In this document: one piece after another, positions 27,914 to 38,587 of the stretch
Layout of the letters: each line of letters begins with the position of its first letter
How positions within the stretch are numbered: position 1 is the stretch's first letter
Source of the DNA: Ramlibacter monticola
GTDB lineage: Bacteria; Pseudomonadota; Gammaproteobacteria; Burkholderiales; Burkholderiaceae_C
NCBI RefSeq assembly: GCF_016722785.1
Contig: NZ_JAEQNE010000003.1
Coordinates: 111,001-175,000 of the forward strand
Direction of reading: 5' to 3'
Length of the DNA: 64,000 nt
The notes under the pieces: model-generated
Told to the model about the DNA's origin: nothing
Database searches by the model: none
Seen by the model: the letters and a program-made list of their open reading frames with translations, nothing else
Program-made: the position numbers and the translations under genes

Positions 27914-29137
27914 TCACGCGACCGCGTGGATGCGCTGCGCCGGCGCCTCGGGCAACACCGAGGCGAGGGCGCGGTCGCCGAGCCGGAAGCGCTGCTCCAG
28001 GATCTCGGCGAGCAGGGCGCGGAAGTCCGTCGTCACCGCCAGGTCGCGTCCCTCGTACAACGCCGCGGTTTCGAGCCCGGGCCATTCCCCGTGCACCTTG
28101 CCGCCGCGTACCCCGGCGCCGAGCAGGAGCGCCACGTTGCCGTGGCCGTGGTCGGTGCCGAGGTTGCCGTTCTGCCTCACGGTGCGGCCGAACTCGGACA
28201 GCACGACCACCGTCGTCTCGCGCAGGTGGTCCCCGAGTCCCCGCGCCAGCGCGTCCAGCGCCCCCGCCAACAGGGTGAACTTGCCCGCCAGCAAGCCGCG
28301 GGCGCTGCCCTGGTTGACGTGCGTGTCCCAGCCCGCCACCGGCACGAAGGCCAGGCGCACGCGCGGATCCGCGGCCATGAGGCGGCCGAGGCGGCTGGTG
28401 TCGCGCGCCAGGCCGGCCAGGGACAGCGCGCCCGCGTCGGCCTTCGCGTCGTCGCTGCCCAGGGCGGCCTGCATCTCGCGCCGGGCGGTGGTGAGCTGCT
28501 GCATGCTGCGGCCGAGCGGGTCGGCGTCGTCGTAGAGCGCGGAGAAGGCCGCCGTCGCCTGGCTCTCCGCCACCGGGCCCTGCGGGCGGGGGCCGCTCTC
28601 CATGGACGCCACCGCGGCGTCGCCCTGCAGGATCCTCGGCATCGTCGGCCCGAGGCTGAAGGCCAGCATGCGGCGCGCTTCGGCCGTGGGCGCGGTGGCC
28701 CCGAGCACGGCGGCCAGCCGGTTCATCCAGCCGTCCCGCGTGCCCTTGCGGCCGGGCGTGCCCGTTTCCATGTGGTCCTGCGCATCGAAATGGGAGCGGC
28801 TCGGGTCCGCCGACCCGCTCGCCTGCACGAAGGCAAGCTGCTTCGCGTCCCACCAGGGCAGCAGGGCGGCCGCCGCGGGATGCAGGCCGAACAGCTTGTC
28901 CAGCGGGAGCACGCCGTCGGCTTCGCCGGGCCGCGCGAGCGCGATGCCCGACCGGTTGGCGTAATAGGCCGGATCCGCGTGGGGCACTACCAGGGACAGG
29001 CCGTCCATGCCCCCGCGCAGGAGCACCACCACCAGCCTGCCGGGCGCGGGCTCCGGGGCGGCGAAGGCCAGGCGGATGCCGCTCGCGGCCGCCGCGCCGG
29101 CCGCCCATTGCAACAGTGCGCGTCGCCGGGTGTCCAT
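27914..29137 (-). CDS. DUF1501 domain protein with Tat-type signal
   Basis: A 407-residue DUF1501 protein, a sulfatase/phosphatase-like fold of unknown substrate. The N-terminus MDTRRRALLQWAAGAAAASG has twin arginines before a hydrophobic stretch. Conserved segments: LRGGMDGLSLVVP, SHFDAQDHMETG, GWDTHVNQG and SEFGRTVRQNGN followed by GTDHGHGN. It follows the DUF1800 gene by 17 bases; the two families occur together so often that they are presumed partners in one exported process. Confidence 0.9.
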   Translation of the reverse strand: MDTRRRALLQWAAGAAAASGIRLAFAAPEPAPGRLVVVLLRGGMDGLSLVVPHADPAYYANRSGIALARPGEADGVLPLDKLFGLHPAAAALLPWWDAKQLAFVQASGSADPSRSHFDAQDHMETGTPGRKGTRDGWMNRLAAVLGATAPTAEARRMLAFSLGPTMPRILQGDAAVASMESGPRPQGPVAESQATAAFSALYDDADPLGRSMQQLTTARREMQAALGSDDAKADAGALSLAGLARDTSRLGRLMAADPRVRLAFVPVAGWDTHVNQGSARGLLAGKFTLLAGALDALARGLGDHLRETTVVVLSEFGRTVRQNGNLGTDHGHGNVALLLGAGVRGGKVHGEWPGLETAALYEGRDLAVTTDFRALLAEILEQRFRLGDRALASVLPEAPAQRIHAVA

Positions 29138-29154
29138 GGTCTTCCCTTCCGCGG

Positions 29155-30720
<1,566 letters not shown>

Positions 30721-30825
30721 GGGCACCTCCGATCAGTGCTGTGGCCGCAGCATAGTGGCGCGGCGGGCCGCGCACCTGACCGGACGCCGCCCCGGAGGTA
30801 AACGCGCGGTAAAACGTTGCCGGAC

Positions 30826-31464
30826 TCAGGTCCCGGCGACGTACGGATTGCTCTTCCGTTCGCGCCCGAAGGTGCTCTCCGGACCGTGGCCGGGAATGAA
30901 CACGGTGTCGTCGCCCATCGGCCAGAGGCGCTGCGTGATGCTGGCGATCAGCGTGGCGTGGTCGCCGCGCGGGAAGTCGGTGCGGCCGATGCTGCCGGCG
31001 AACAGCACGTCGCCGACGAAGGCGCGCTTCATCTCCGGCGAGTGGAACACCACGTGGCCCGGCGTGTGGCCGGGGCAGTGTCGCACGTGCAGGGTGTGGC
31101 CCGCCAGTTCCACGGTGTCGCCGTCGTGCAGCCAGCGCGTCGGCGTGAAGGTTTCCGCCGCCGGGAAGCCGAACATCGCGCCCTGCTGCGGCAGGCCCTG
31201 GATCCAGAACTGGTCCTCCGGGTGCGGGCCGACGATGGGCAGCGACAGGCGCCGCGCCAGTTCCGCCGTGCCGCCGGCGTGGTCGATGTGCGCGTGGGTC
31301 AGCCAGATCTGCTCCAGCCGGAGGCCGTGGCGGTCGATCTCGCCGAGCAGGGTGTCGAGGTCGCCGCCGGGGTCGATCACCGCCGCCTGGCGGGTCGCCT
31401 CGTCGTAGACGACGGAGCAGTTCTGCTGGAAAGGGGTGACGGGGACGGTGAAGTAGCGCAGCAT
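30826..31464 (-). CDS. Metallo-beta-lactamase-fold hydrolase (YcbL/glyoxalase II-like)
   Basis: A 212-residue cytoplasmic hydrolase with the dinuclear metal motif THAHIDHAGG (His57, His59, Asp61, His62), further ligands in HCPGHTPGHV and VGDVLFAGSIGRTD, and the final GHGPESTFGRE. The length and start LRYFTVPVTPFQQNC match the YcbL-type glyoxalase II group, which hydrolyses S-lactoylglutathione or related thioesters. It is followed on the same strand by the FMN reductase gene region only on its upstream side. Confidence 0.9.
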   Translation of the reverse strand: MLRYFTVPVTPFQQNCSVVYDEATRQAAVIDPGGDLDTLLGEIDRHGLRLEQIWLTHAHIDHAGGTAELARRLSLPIVGPHPEDQFWIQGLPQQGAMFGFPAAETFTPTRWLHDGDTVELAGHTLHVRHCPGHTPGHVVFHSPEMKRAFVGDVLFAGSIGRTDFPRGDHATLIASITQRLWPMGDDTVFIPGHGPESTFGRERKSNPYVAGT

Positions 31465-31494
31465 GCGGGGATTGTCTCCTGCCGCCGCGCGCCC

Positions 31495-32106
31495 CTATGT
31501 CGCGCGCGCCGCCCTGAGCGCGGAAGCCAGCTCCAGCAGCGAGGCCACCACGCCGCCCACCGTCTCGCGCGCCTTCTCTTCCTTCAGTTCGCCGGCCGCA
31601 TCGAAGGCCTGGTCGGCGCGCGACAGGGCGAACTGGCGCGGATGCACGAGCATCGCGAAAGCCATCTGCAGGTACTGGCGCAGGTAGTTCATCGAGCGCA
31701 GTCCGCCCAGCGGCCCCGGCGAGGCGGAGAGCAGGCCCACGGGCTTGCCGGCGGTGGCCTTCAGCCCCGCGGGCCGTGCGCCGCTCGCGGGCGCGCGCGA
31801 CAGCCAGTCGAAGGCATTGACCACCAGCGGCGTCGGGAAGCCGTTGTACTCGGGCGTGACGAGCAACACGGCGTCGGCGGCCACGATCGCGTCGATCAGC
31901 TCGCCGGCGCGTTCGGGCACGCCTTCGCTCGCCTCGATGTCGCCGTCGTAGAGCGGCAGGCCCAGCGCGCGCAGGTCCAGCAGGTGCACGGAAGCGCCCT
32001 GTGCCTCCGCGATGCGGCTGGCCGCGCGCGCGAGGCGCAGGTTCAACGACCCGGTGCGGGAGCTGCCGGGAATCACGAGCAGGGAAACGGGCGCGGCCTG
32101 GTTCAT
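31495..32106 (-). CDS. NADPH-dependent FMN reductase family protein
   Basis: A 203-residue flavodoxin-fold oxidoreductase. The FMN phosphate loop is IPGSSRTGSLNLRL, the flavin-binding segment VTPEYNGFPTPLVVNAFDWLS, and the third loop LLSASPGPLGGLRS. Such proteins reduce quinones, azo dyes or chromate, or supply reduced FMN. The start at 32106 is the only ATG that precedes the loop closely. Confidence 0.88.
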   Translation of the reverse strand: MNQAAPVSLLVIPGSSRTGSLNLRLARAASRIAEAQGASVHLLDLRALGLPLYDGDIEASEGVPERAGELIDAIVAADAVLLVTPEYNGFPTPLVVNAFDWLSRAPASGARPAGLKATAGKPVGLLSASPGPLGGLRSMNYLRQYLQMAFAMLVHPRQFALSRADQAFDAAGELKEEKARETVGGVVASLLELASALRAARAT

Positions 32107-32153
32107 GCGGGCGATCCTAGCCCGCCGCGTCGCGCGACGCCACCGCGCCCGCT

Positions 32154-32825
32154 TCAGACCCGCCCGAGTCCGGCGAAGGTGCTCAGGTCGGCCCGCGGCG
32201 GCGGGGCCAGCGTGACCGAGGCGGAGAGGACCTCCTCGCCCTGGTATTCGGTGGTGACCAGCGCCCGCTGCGTCAGCCGGTCGAGCGCCACCGGGCCGAG
32301 TGCGCGCCAGGTCGCGGCGCACAGGTGGATGCTGCCCGGGGCCGTGCTGTCGGCGCAGCCGGCCGCCTTGCGCGGCATTTCGCCGAGGGTCAGCTGCCGC
32401 GGCACCCCGTCGATTTCGAAGCTGGCGGCCAGGCAGGGCGCGGTGACGAGGGCGCTGCGCAAGCGGGCGCGCGAGGTGCGTTGCAGCAGCATGGCGACTT
32501 CCAGCGCCGCGCGCGGCCGCGCGAACGCCATCAGCACGCGCGGGCCGAACTGCTCGACGCAGCCCTCGAAGCGGTTCGCCAGCGTGCGGACGTCGGTTTC
32601 CGTCCATTCGGAGGCAGCCAGGTCGCACGCCAGCAGCGTGCTGCATTCCTCCGTGAAGCGGATCGTGTCGTAGCCGGGGCCGAGGAACAGCTTGCGCCAT
32701 ACGTCGACCGGCAGGTCGTTCAGCAATTCCTCGGCCAGTGCATCGAGCAGCGCGGCCTGGTCGGCCGGCGTGCCCGTCCTGCGTTCTTCTGGCGCTTCCG
32801 GCGCGACTCCCAACGGCGACCCCAT
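32154..32825 (-). CDS. Unrecognised protein with degenerate nucleotide-cyclase-like domain
   Basis: A 223-residue cytoplasmic protein. The layout TLLACDLAASEWTETD, RFEGCVEQFGPRVLMAFARP with ALEVAMLLQRTS, and GEMPRKAAGCADSTAPGSIHL with CAATWRAL parallels class III adenylate cyclase homology domains (metal loop, dimerisation helix, and the A-R-L-A...PGxIxxS segment). The second metal Asp and the substrate-specifying residues are not evident, so it would not be expected to cyclise nucleotides. The N-terminal 50 residues look disordered. This is a distant resemblance, not a firm family call. Confidence 0.55.
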   Translation of the reverse strand: MGSPLGVAPEAPEERRTGTPADQAALLDALAEELLNDLPVDVWRKLFLGPGYDTIRFTEECSTLLACDLAASEWTETDVRTLANRFEGCVEQFGPRVLMAFARPRAALEVAMLLQRTSRARLRSALVTAPCLAASFEIDGVPRQLTLGEMPRKAAGCADSTAPGSIHLCAATWRALGPVALDRLTQRALVTTEYQGEEVLSASVTLAPPPRADLSTFAGLGRV

Positions 32826-33101
32826 CGACTTCCCCCTGTTTGTTTCGAAGTGTGACGATCGCCGGGGAGCGCGGCCAGACGGAGGATTCGTTACGCCGCA
32901 ACGAGGGAGAAGGCCTAATCCTTGCGGATTCATCGGGACCGAAGGTCGCGGTGCGCGGCCCGGCGGCGCGGCGCGCGCCTTCCTTCACGCGGCGTGGGGC
33001 AGCGCGCTTGTAACGGGGCCTGCAGTTCCCTGCGGGGCATGACCGGCTTTCCGGCCGGGGCAGAATCCGCCGCAGGCGCGCGAAGCGCCGAGGAGACCGC
33101 C

Positions 33102-33608
33102 ATGCCTGCTCCGGTCCTGAACATCGCCGATGCGAAGTACTTCGACCTGGCCGAGATGTCGCGCAGCAAGGGCAGCGCCATGCCCGGGGAGCGCTTCGGC
33201 GGCCGGATGGCGCCGCTCGCGCCGGCGCTCGGTGCGAAGAAGCTGGGCTACAACGTGACCGTGGTGCCGCCGGGCAAGCGCGCCTTCCCCTTCCACAACC
33301 ACCGCCTCAACGAGGAGATGTTCTTCGTCGTCGAAGGCACGGGGCAACTGCGCTTCGGCAGCGACACCTGGCCGCTGCGCGCCGGCGACGTGGTCGCGTG
33401 CCCGCCGGGCGGGCCCGAGGCGGCGCACCAGATCGTCAACACCGGCGCCACCGAGCTGAAGTTCCTGGCGGTGAGCACGATGCTGCACCCCGAGGTCTGC
33501 CAGTATCCGGACTCGGGCAAGTTCGCCGTCACGGACGGCATGGGACCGGACGGCTTCCGCCATGTCGGCCGGCCCCAGGACATGCTCGATTACTGGCAGG
33601 GCGAATAG
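33102..33608 (+). CDS. Cupin-domain protein
   Basis: A 168-residue single-cupin protein. PGKRAFPFHNHRLNEEMFFVVEG carries the first motif (two His, one Glu; given here at about residues 62-84) and LRAGDVVACPPGGPEAAHQIVNTG the second. A GAGGAGACC box precedes the ATG at 33102. The 276-bp divergent space upstream (32826-33101) shows no gene or clear regulatory element. The PanE-like and racemase-like genes follow on the same strand, so it may modify or isomerise the same compound. Confidence 0.85.
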   Translation: MPAPVLNIADAKYFDLAEMSRSKGSAMPGERFGGRMAPLAPALGAKKLGYNVTVVPPGKRAFPFHNHRLNEEMFFVVEGTGQLRFGSDTWPLRAGDVVACPPGGPEAAHQIVNTGATELKFLAVSTMLHPEVCQYPDSGKFAVTDGMGPDGFRHVGRPQDMLDYWQGE

Positions 33609-33639
33609 CCGCCGGATTCAACGACGCAAAGGAGACGAG

Positions 33640-34566
33640 ATGCGCATCGCGATCATGGGTTCGGGCGGCCTGGGCGGCTATTTCGGGGCGCGGCTGGCGC
33701 GGGGGGGCGCCGAGGTGCACTTCGTCGCGCGCGGCGCGCACCTGGAGGCCATGCGCAGCCAGGGCCTGCGCATCGAAGGCCCCGAACCCATGCACCTGCC
33801 CCAGGTGAGCGTCACCGACAACCCGGCCGGCATCGGCGAGGTCGACGTGGTGATGCTGGCCGTGAAGCTGTGGGACACCGAACAGGCGCTGGCGCAGATC
33901 CGTCCGCTGGTGGGACCGGACACGGCGGTGATCTCGTTCCAGAACGGCGTGCTGAAGGACCGGGCCCTGCGCGCCGCCTTCGACGCGCGCCAGGTCATGG
34001 GCGGTGTCGGCTACGTCGCCACCACCATCGCCTCGCCGGGCGTGATCCGCCAGACCGGGCCCATGCAGCGGCTGCTGTTCGGCGAGTTCGACGGCACGCG
34101 TTCGGCGCGCGGCGAGGCGCTGCTGGCCGCCTGCCTGGCCGGCGGCATCCAGGCCGAACTGTCGGAGCAGATCCTGCGCGAGATCTGGCAGAAGTTCGTC
34201 TTCCTGGTGGGACTCTCGGGCACCACGACCACCATGCGCAAGACCATCGGCCCGATCCGCAGCCACCCGCAGACGCGCGCCTTCCTGCTGGACGTGATGC
34301 GCGAAGTGGTCGCCGTGGGCCGCGCGCACGGCGTGCCGCTGGCCGAGGACTATGCCGAGGTGCGGCTGCAGCTGGCCGACGCCGTCGCGCCGGACATGAC
34401 CTCCTCCATGCACCACGACCTGGAGCGCGGCAACCGGCTGGAGGTGCGCTGGCTGGCCGGCGGCGTGGTCGAACTGGGGCAGGCCAAGGGCGTCCCGACG
34501 CCGCTCAATCGCGCCATCCACGACATCCTGTGCCTGCATGCGGAAGGCGGGCCGCGCCATGGCTGA
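33640..34566 (+). CDS. 2-dehydropantoate 2-reductase family protein
   Basis: A 308-residue ketopantoate-reductase-family enzyme with the NADPH loop MGSGGLGGYFGARLARGG and the catalytic-lysine region EIWQKFVFLVGLSGTTT. It is the second such gene in the window and shares only family-level similarity with the one at 9426. Because it overlaps a mandelate-racemase-like gene, it more probably reduces a 2-oxo or 2-hydroxy acid of a catabolic pathway than ketopantoate. AAAGGAGACGAG precedes its start. Confidence 0.87.
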   Translation: MRIAIMGSGGLGGYFGARLARGGAEVHFVARGAHLEAMRSQGLRIEGPEPMHLPQVSVTDNPAGIGEVDVVMLAVKLWDTEQALAQIRPLVGPDTAVISFQNGVLKDRALRAAFDARQVMGGVGYVATTIASPGVIRQTGPMQRLLFGEFDGTRSARGEALLAACLAGGIQAELSEQILREIWQKFVFLVGLSGTTTTMRKTIGPIRSHPQTRAFLLDVMREVVAVGRAHGVPLAEDYAEVRLQLADAVAPDMTSSMHHDLERGNRLEVRWLAGGVVELGQAKGVPTPLNRAIHDILCLHAEGGPRHG

Positions 34567-35671
34567 AGCTTCCGGCGCACACCTGTCCGATCTGCGCGTG
34601 CGCAGCGTGAGCTGCACGCCGGTGGAAGTGCCCCTGCGCTACGTGCTGGGCACCAGCGCCGCGACCGTCAGGTCCGCGCCGCTGCTGCTGCTGGAGCTGC
34701 TCACCGAGCAGGGCGTCACCGGCTGCGCCTACATCTTCTGCTACCGGCGCAGCGCCGCGAAGCCGATCGCCGCGCTGGTCGAGGACGCGTGCGAGGTGGT
34801 GCGCGGCGACCGCGTCGCGCCGGTGCAGATCGCCGCGAAGCTGCAGCGCCGCTTCGCGCTGGTCGGCGTGACGGGCCTCGTGCGGATGACGCTGTCACTG
34901 TTCGACATGGCCCTGTGGGACGCGCTTGCGGTGGCGGCGGGCGCGCCGCTCGCCACCCTGCTCGGGGGCACGCCGCGTCCCGTGCGCGCGTACAACTCCT
35001 GCGGGCTCGGCCTCATGGCGCCGGAGGCGGCCGCCGACGAAGCCGAGAAGCTGCTGGAAGGCGGCATGCAGGCGGTGAAGCTGCGCCTGGGCTATCCGAC
35101 GCTGCGGGAGGACCTGGCCGTGACGCGCGCCGTGCGCGCACGCCTGCCCGATGCCGTGGAACTGATGGTGGACTACAACCAGGCGCTGTCGCGGCACGAG
35201 GCGCTGCTGCGCGGCCGCGCGCTGCAATCGGAAGGCCTCTCCTGGCTGGAGGAGCCGATCCGGCAGGACGACCTGGCCGGCTGCGCCGAGATCGCCCGCG
35301 AGCTGCAGCTGCCGGTGCAGATCGGCGAGAACTTCGATGGCCCCAAGGACCTGCTGCGCGCGCTGCAGGCGCAGGCCTGCGACCTGGTGATGCCCGACGT
35401 CGCGCGCATCGGCGGCGTCACCGGCTGGATGCAGGCGGCCGGCATCGCCGAGGCGCATGGCATTCCCATGAGTTCGCACCTGATGCCGGAGTTCAGCGCC
35501 CACCTCCTGGCGGCAACGCCGACCGGCCACTGGCTGGAGTACATGGATTGGAGCGATGCGGTCGCCGCCGAGCCGGTGAAGATCGTCGACGGTCACTGGC
35601 CCCTGGCCGAGAAGCCGGGCAGCGGCGTCGCGTGGGACCCGCAGAAGGTGGCGCGTTACCGCATCGCGTGA
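34559..35671 (+). CDS. Mandelate racemase/muconate lactonizing enzyme family protein
   Basis: A 370-residue enolase-superfamily protein remarkably like Pseudomonas putida mandelate racemase over its length: VDYNQALS, WLEEPIRQDD, IGENFDGP, MPDVARIGGVTGWMQA, IPMSSHLMPE and HLLAATPTGHWLE all match its active-site blocks. The metal ligands (Asp, Glu, Glu) and the catalytic His of SSHL are present. However the K-x-K motif reads VKLRLGYP: the second lysine, the S-specific base of mandelate racemase, is arginine. The enzyme may therefore be a one-base dehydratase or act on another substrate. Its start overlaps the PanE-like gene by 8 bases. Confidence 0.88.
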   Translation: MAEASGAHLSDLRVRSVSCTPVEVPLRYVLGTSAATVRSAPLLLLELLTEQGVTGCAYIFCYRRSAAKPIAALVEDACEVVRGDRVAPVQIAAKLQRRFALVGVTGLVRMTLSLFDMALWDALAVAAGAPLATLLGGTPRPVRAYNSCGLGLMAPEAAADEAEKLLEGGMQAVKLRLGYPTLREDLAVTRAVRARLPDAVELMVDYNQALSRHEALLRGRALQSEGLSWLEEPIRQDDLAGCAEIARELQLPVQIGENFDGPKDLLRALQAQACDLVMPDVARIGGVTGWMQAAGIAEAHGIPMSSHLMPEFSAHLLAATPTGHWLEYMDWSDAVAAEPVKIVDGHWPLAEKPGSGVAWDPQKVARYRIA

Positions 35672-35701
35672 CGCCGCTGGCTGCAGCGGCTTCCACGCGG
35701 T

Positions 35702-36100
35702 CTATCGCGGGGCGTCGGGCGCGGGCTCGAACAGCTCCACCAGGTTTCCGGAGGGATCCTCCAGCAGGATTTGCCGGCCGCCCGGTCCTTCGACGATGTC
35801 GTTGCGAAACCGGACCCCGGCCTTCCTGAGCACTTCGATCTCGCCGTCGAGATTGCTGCTCCGGACGATGATGCGGTTCCATCCGCCCGGCTCAGGCCTG
35901 CGGCCGTCGGGCATCGGTTGCGAACCGCCCCCCGGCCCCTTGGGAGGACTCAGGACGAGCTGCAGGTTCTCCCGCTCGAGGAGGGCGAAGTAGGTCCCCG
36001 ACTGGGCAGAGGCGCGAAAGCCCAGGTGGCTGGTGTAGAACGTGACCGCCGCGTCGACGTCATGCACGATGTACCGGACCATGAGTGCGTTCAGCTTCAT
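35702..36100 (-). CDS. VOC-family (glyoxalase/bleomycin-resistance fold) protein
   Basis: A 132-residue single VOC domain, built from two beta-alpha-beta-beta-beta repeats: MVRYIVHDVDAAVTFYTSHLGF in the first (residues 7-28) and LLEDPSGNLVELFEP at the end. Substrate unknown; the SPPKGPGGGSQPMPDG loop is typical of uncharacterised members. It converges with the racemase-like gene 30 bases away. Confidence 0.87.
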   Translation of the reverse strand: MKLNALMVRYIVHDVDAAVTFYTSHLGFRASAQSGTYFALLERENLQLVLSPPKGPGGGSQPMPDGRRPEPGGWNRIIVRSSNLDGEIEVLRKAGVRFRNDIVEGPGGRQILLEDPSGNLVELFEPAPDAPR

Positions 36101-36163
36101 AAGCGGTTGGACTCGCGCAGGGTGCCCGTGGTTTCCTGCCGCAGGCCAGCCCGGAGCATGAGC

Positions 36164-36391
36164 ATGCGGCGCTACGCGAACCTCAGCGGAGACTCGGGTG
36201 TGGTCGCGTACCGGATCGGCCAGGACTTCATCGAAGTCCGCTTCAAGGATGGCGGCACCTACGTGTACACGCATGCCAGCGCCGGCCCGCGCCACGTCGA
36301 GGCAATGAAGGAACTCGCGCGGGCCGGCAAGGGACTCTCCACCTACATCTCCAGGCACGTCGGGACAGCATACGCAGCCAAGCGCCCCTAG
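36164..36391 (+). CDS. KTSC-domain small protein
   Basis: A 75-residue protein whose central part (IGQDFIEVRFKDGGTYVYTH, then GLSTYISRHVG) matches the short KTSC domain found alone or fused to lysyl-tRNA synthetase-like and nucleic-acid enzymes. Function unknown. The ATG at 36164 is preferred because GGAG lies seven bases before it; an ATG six bases upstream is too close to that site. Confidence 0.75.
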   Translation: MRRYANLSGDSGVVAYRIGQDFIEVRFKDGGTYVYTHASAGPRHVEAMKELARAGKGLSTYISRHVGTAYAAKRP

Positions 36392-36395
36392 CGGT

Positions 36396-38501
36396 TCACC
36401 GCAGGACCCTGCTCTCCCCCGCCTGCCGCACCAGCCGCTCCGCGTCCTCCCGCAACAGGAAGCCCGCCGCCATCGCACGCTCCGTTGCGCGGCGCACCGC
36501 TTCCACGTAGCCATCGTGGTTGCGGTAACGCTCTTCCAGCGAGCGCCGCGGATCGCCGTTCGCCTGCCGCTCCGCCGCCGTGCGGGCGAACGGGATCATC
36601 CCGCCGACGTAGTTGCAGATCTGGCCCTGGTGGAAGGGCCGCGCGCCGCCGGCCGTGATGTTCCACCCGAGGTAGGTGCCCAGCGGCGCATCGAGCAGCA
36701 CCACCGGCACGCCCCCGAGCTCGTTGCCGTCCTCGTCGACCTTGGGCGCGTACATGGCCAGCACGTCCCTGATCGGCGGCGGCGCCTTGCCGGCGACGCC
36801 GGAGCCGTCGGCGGCATGGAAGCCCGACCCCCAGTCGTAATCGAGCACCGGCAGGATGAAGTCCTGCTCCGGCACCGTGGGGCGCAGCTGCGGCAGGGTG
36901 GGGAAGCCGAGCGCGGTCTTGTGCGCCGGCGCCAGCGTGCCGTCGCCGAGCCGCGGCCACTGGCTGGGCGGCGGCGCGATTCCCTTCATCACCCAGTTGC
37001 GGAAGTGCACGCGAAGCGCGTTGACGGTCTCGGTGTGCGGCACCGGATTCGCGGGCAGCAGGCCCGTGCCGTAGTTGTTGCCGGGGCAGTTCGGCCCGGT
37101 CGTGGGCAGCGCGGCGCCGGGCACGCTGGTGTCGAAGCCCCCGGCGCCGCCGCCGTGGTTGGTGCTGGCGATGTAGTAGCGGCGCACATTGGGCGGCAGC
37201 GGCAGGTCCGTCCGCGCATCGGTGCCGATCCACTCCGGCGTGAGCTTCAGCGCCCACACCTCGGCCGAGCCGAAGTGCTCGACGATCTTCGGGCAGGTGC
37301 GCGTCTCGCTGCAGCGATCCAGCAGGCCCGCGGCGGGCACGCGCCGCAGCGCATCGGGATGCGGCAGCCACCACTGCGGCCCTTCGCTGCCGGCCTGGTA
37401 CAGCTCCAGCACGCCATCGGGCTGGGCCCAGCGGAAGTTGAGCGCGATGCGCCGCCCCGCAATGATGGGCCACAGGCCGTCGTGCACCTGGCGCCCCGCC
37501 TCGTCGCGGTTGAAGCCCAGGTGCAGCCAGCCGCGCAGGAAATTGCCGGACTGCGACACGCCGCGGCCTATGCTGTGCGTCACCGCGCCGGCCACCGGGT
37601 TGGGCGTGCCGGCGTCGTCCACCCGCGCGGTCTTGAAGAACGTGCCGACGTCGCGCCACGCCGCGAAGCCGATGCCGAGCGCATAGGCGTCGGCCGAGGT
37701 GTAGACCACCTGGTACAGCTTCGCTGCATCGAAGCCGTTCTTCAGGCAGACATGCGTGGGATCGGGCCGGCCGGGGAAGGGGTTGGCGGCGTCGCAGCGC
37801 GCCCAGGCCCAGTCGCCCGGCGGGATCTCCGTCTCGCCGATCACCTCGCCGCGGGTGGATTCGGCCACGCGCGAGACCAGGCGCGCGCGCCGCGTGTCGA
37901 GGCTGGCCGGCTTGTACGGCACCGGGTTGGTCTGCACGATCAGCGGCTGCGAGCCGGGGCCGCCGCGGTTGACGATGCGGCCGAACACCTCGCCGGTGAC
38001 CGGCGAGCCGTCCGGGTTGCGGGCGATCGGCAACTGCAGCCAGTGCGGTTCAGCCACGCCCATGGTCGCGCGCACGGCGGTCGCGCCGGCGTTGTCGCCC
38101 TGCCAGGCGCTGGTCAGGTCGATGTCGCCGTTTGCCCGCTCGGCCACGACGTTGGGCCGGCGCAGCCCGCGGTTGGGCACCTCGTGCCACAGGAGGCCGC
38201 TGGCGCGCGCCAGGTCCACCGGCTTCGTCAGCACGAAGGTGGCGACGTAGCGCACCTTGCCGTCCGCTTCCCTGACCAGCTGGATGTCGTTGACGATCCG
38301 GTTGGCGGGCGAGGCCGGATCGAGCTCGCCGAAGGCGCGGCCCGCGACCTGCTCGAAGGCGATGCCGCCGGAATCGGCGGCGGGCAGCGGCCGCGTCTCG
38401 TCGATGACGATGCGCGTGACCCGCGCCTGCGCCGCTCCGGCCGCAAGCAGCACCACGCCCATCCCTGCCAGCCAGCGCCGCGCCCTGTCTCGCTCGTCCA
38501 T
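36396..38501 (-). CDS. Exported alpha/beta hydrolase domain protein
   Basis: A 701-residue protein with an N-terminal signal (hydrophobic MGVVLLAAGAAQA, cleavage near residue 26). The body matches the large alpha/beta hydrolase domain group known from gut and soil bacteria but not characterised biochemically. The nucleophile is probably the serine in GRGVSQSGNFLRGWLH; NFRWAQPDG and ASTNHGGG may supply others. Likely periplasmic or surface esterase. It converges with the KTSC gene 4 bases away and is monocistronic. Confidence 0.82.
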   Translation of the reverse strand: MDERDRARRWLAGMGVVLLAAGAAQARVTRIVIDETRPLPAADSGGIAFEQVAGRAFGELDPASPANRIVNDIQLVREADGKVRYVATFVLTKPVDLARASGLLWHEVPNRGLRRPNVVAERANGDIDLTSAWQGDNAGATAVRATMGVAEPHWLQLPIARNPDGSPVTGEVFGRIVNRGGPGSQPLIVQTNPVPYKPASLDTRRARLVSRVAESTRGEVIGETEIPPGDWAWARCDAANPFPGRPDPTHVCLKNGFDAAKLYQVVYTSADAYALGIGFAAWRDVGTFFKTARVDDAGTPNPVAGAVTHSIGRGVSQSGNFLRGWLHLGFNRDEAGRQVHDGLWPIIAGRRIALNFRWAQPDGVLELYQAGSEGPQWWLPHPDALRRVPAAGLLDRCSETRTCPKIVEHFGSAEVWALKLTPEWIGTDARTDLPLPPNVRRYYIASTNHGGGAGGFDTSVPGAALPTTGPNCPGNNYGTGLLPANPVPHTETVNALRVHFRNWVMKGIAPPPSQWPRLGDGTLAPAHKTALGFPTLPQLRPTVPEQDFILPVLDYDWGSGFHAADGSGVAGKAPPPIRDVLAMYAPKVDEDGNELGGVPVVLLDAPLGTYLGWNITAGGARPFHQGQICNYVGGMIPFARTAAERQANGDPRRSLEERYRNHDGYVEAVRRATERAMAAGFLLREDAERLVRQAGESRVLR

Positions 38502-38587
38502 GGAGTCCCCTGCGGGAGTACGGGAGGCGCCGAGTGTCCCGGCGCCCTGCGATGCGCCGCAAGGGGTTCAACCCGATGGCGCCGCGC

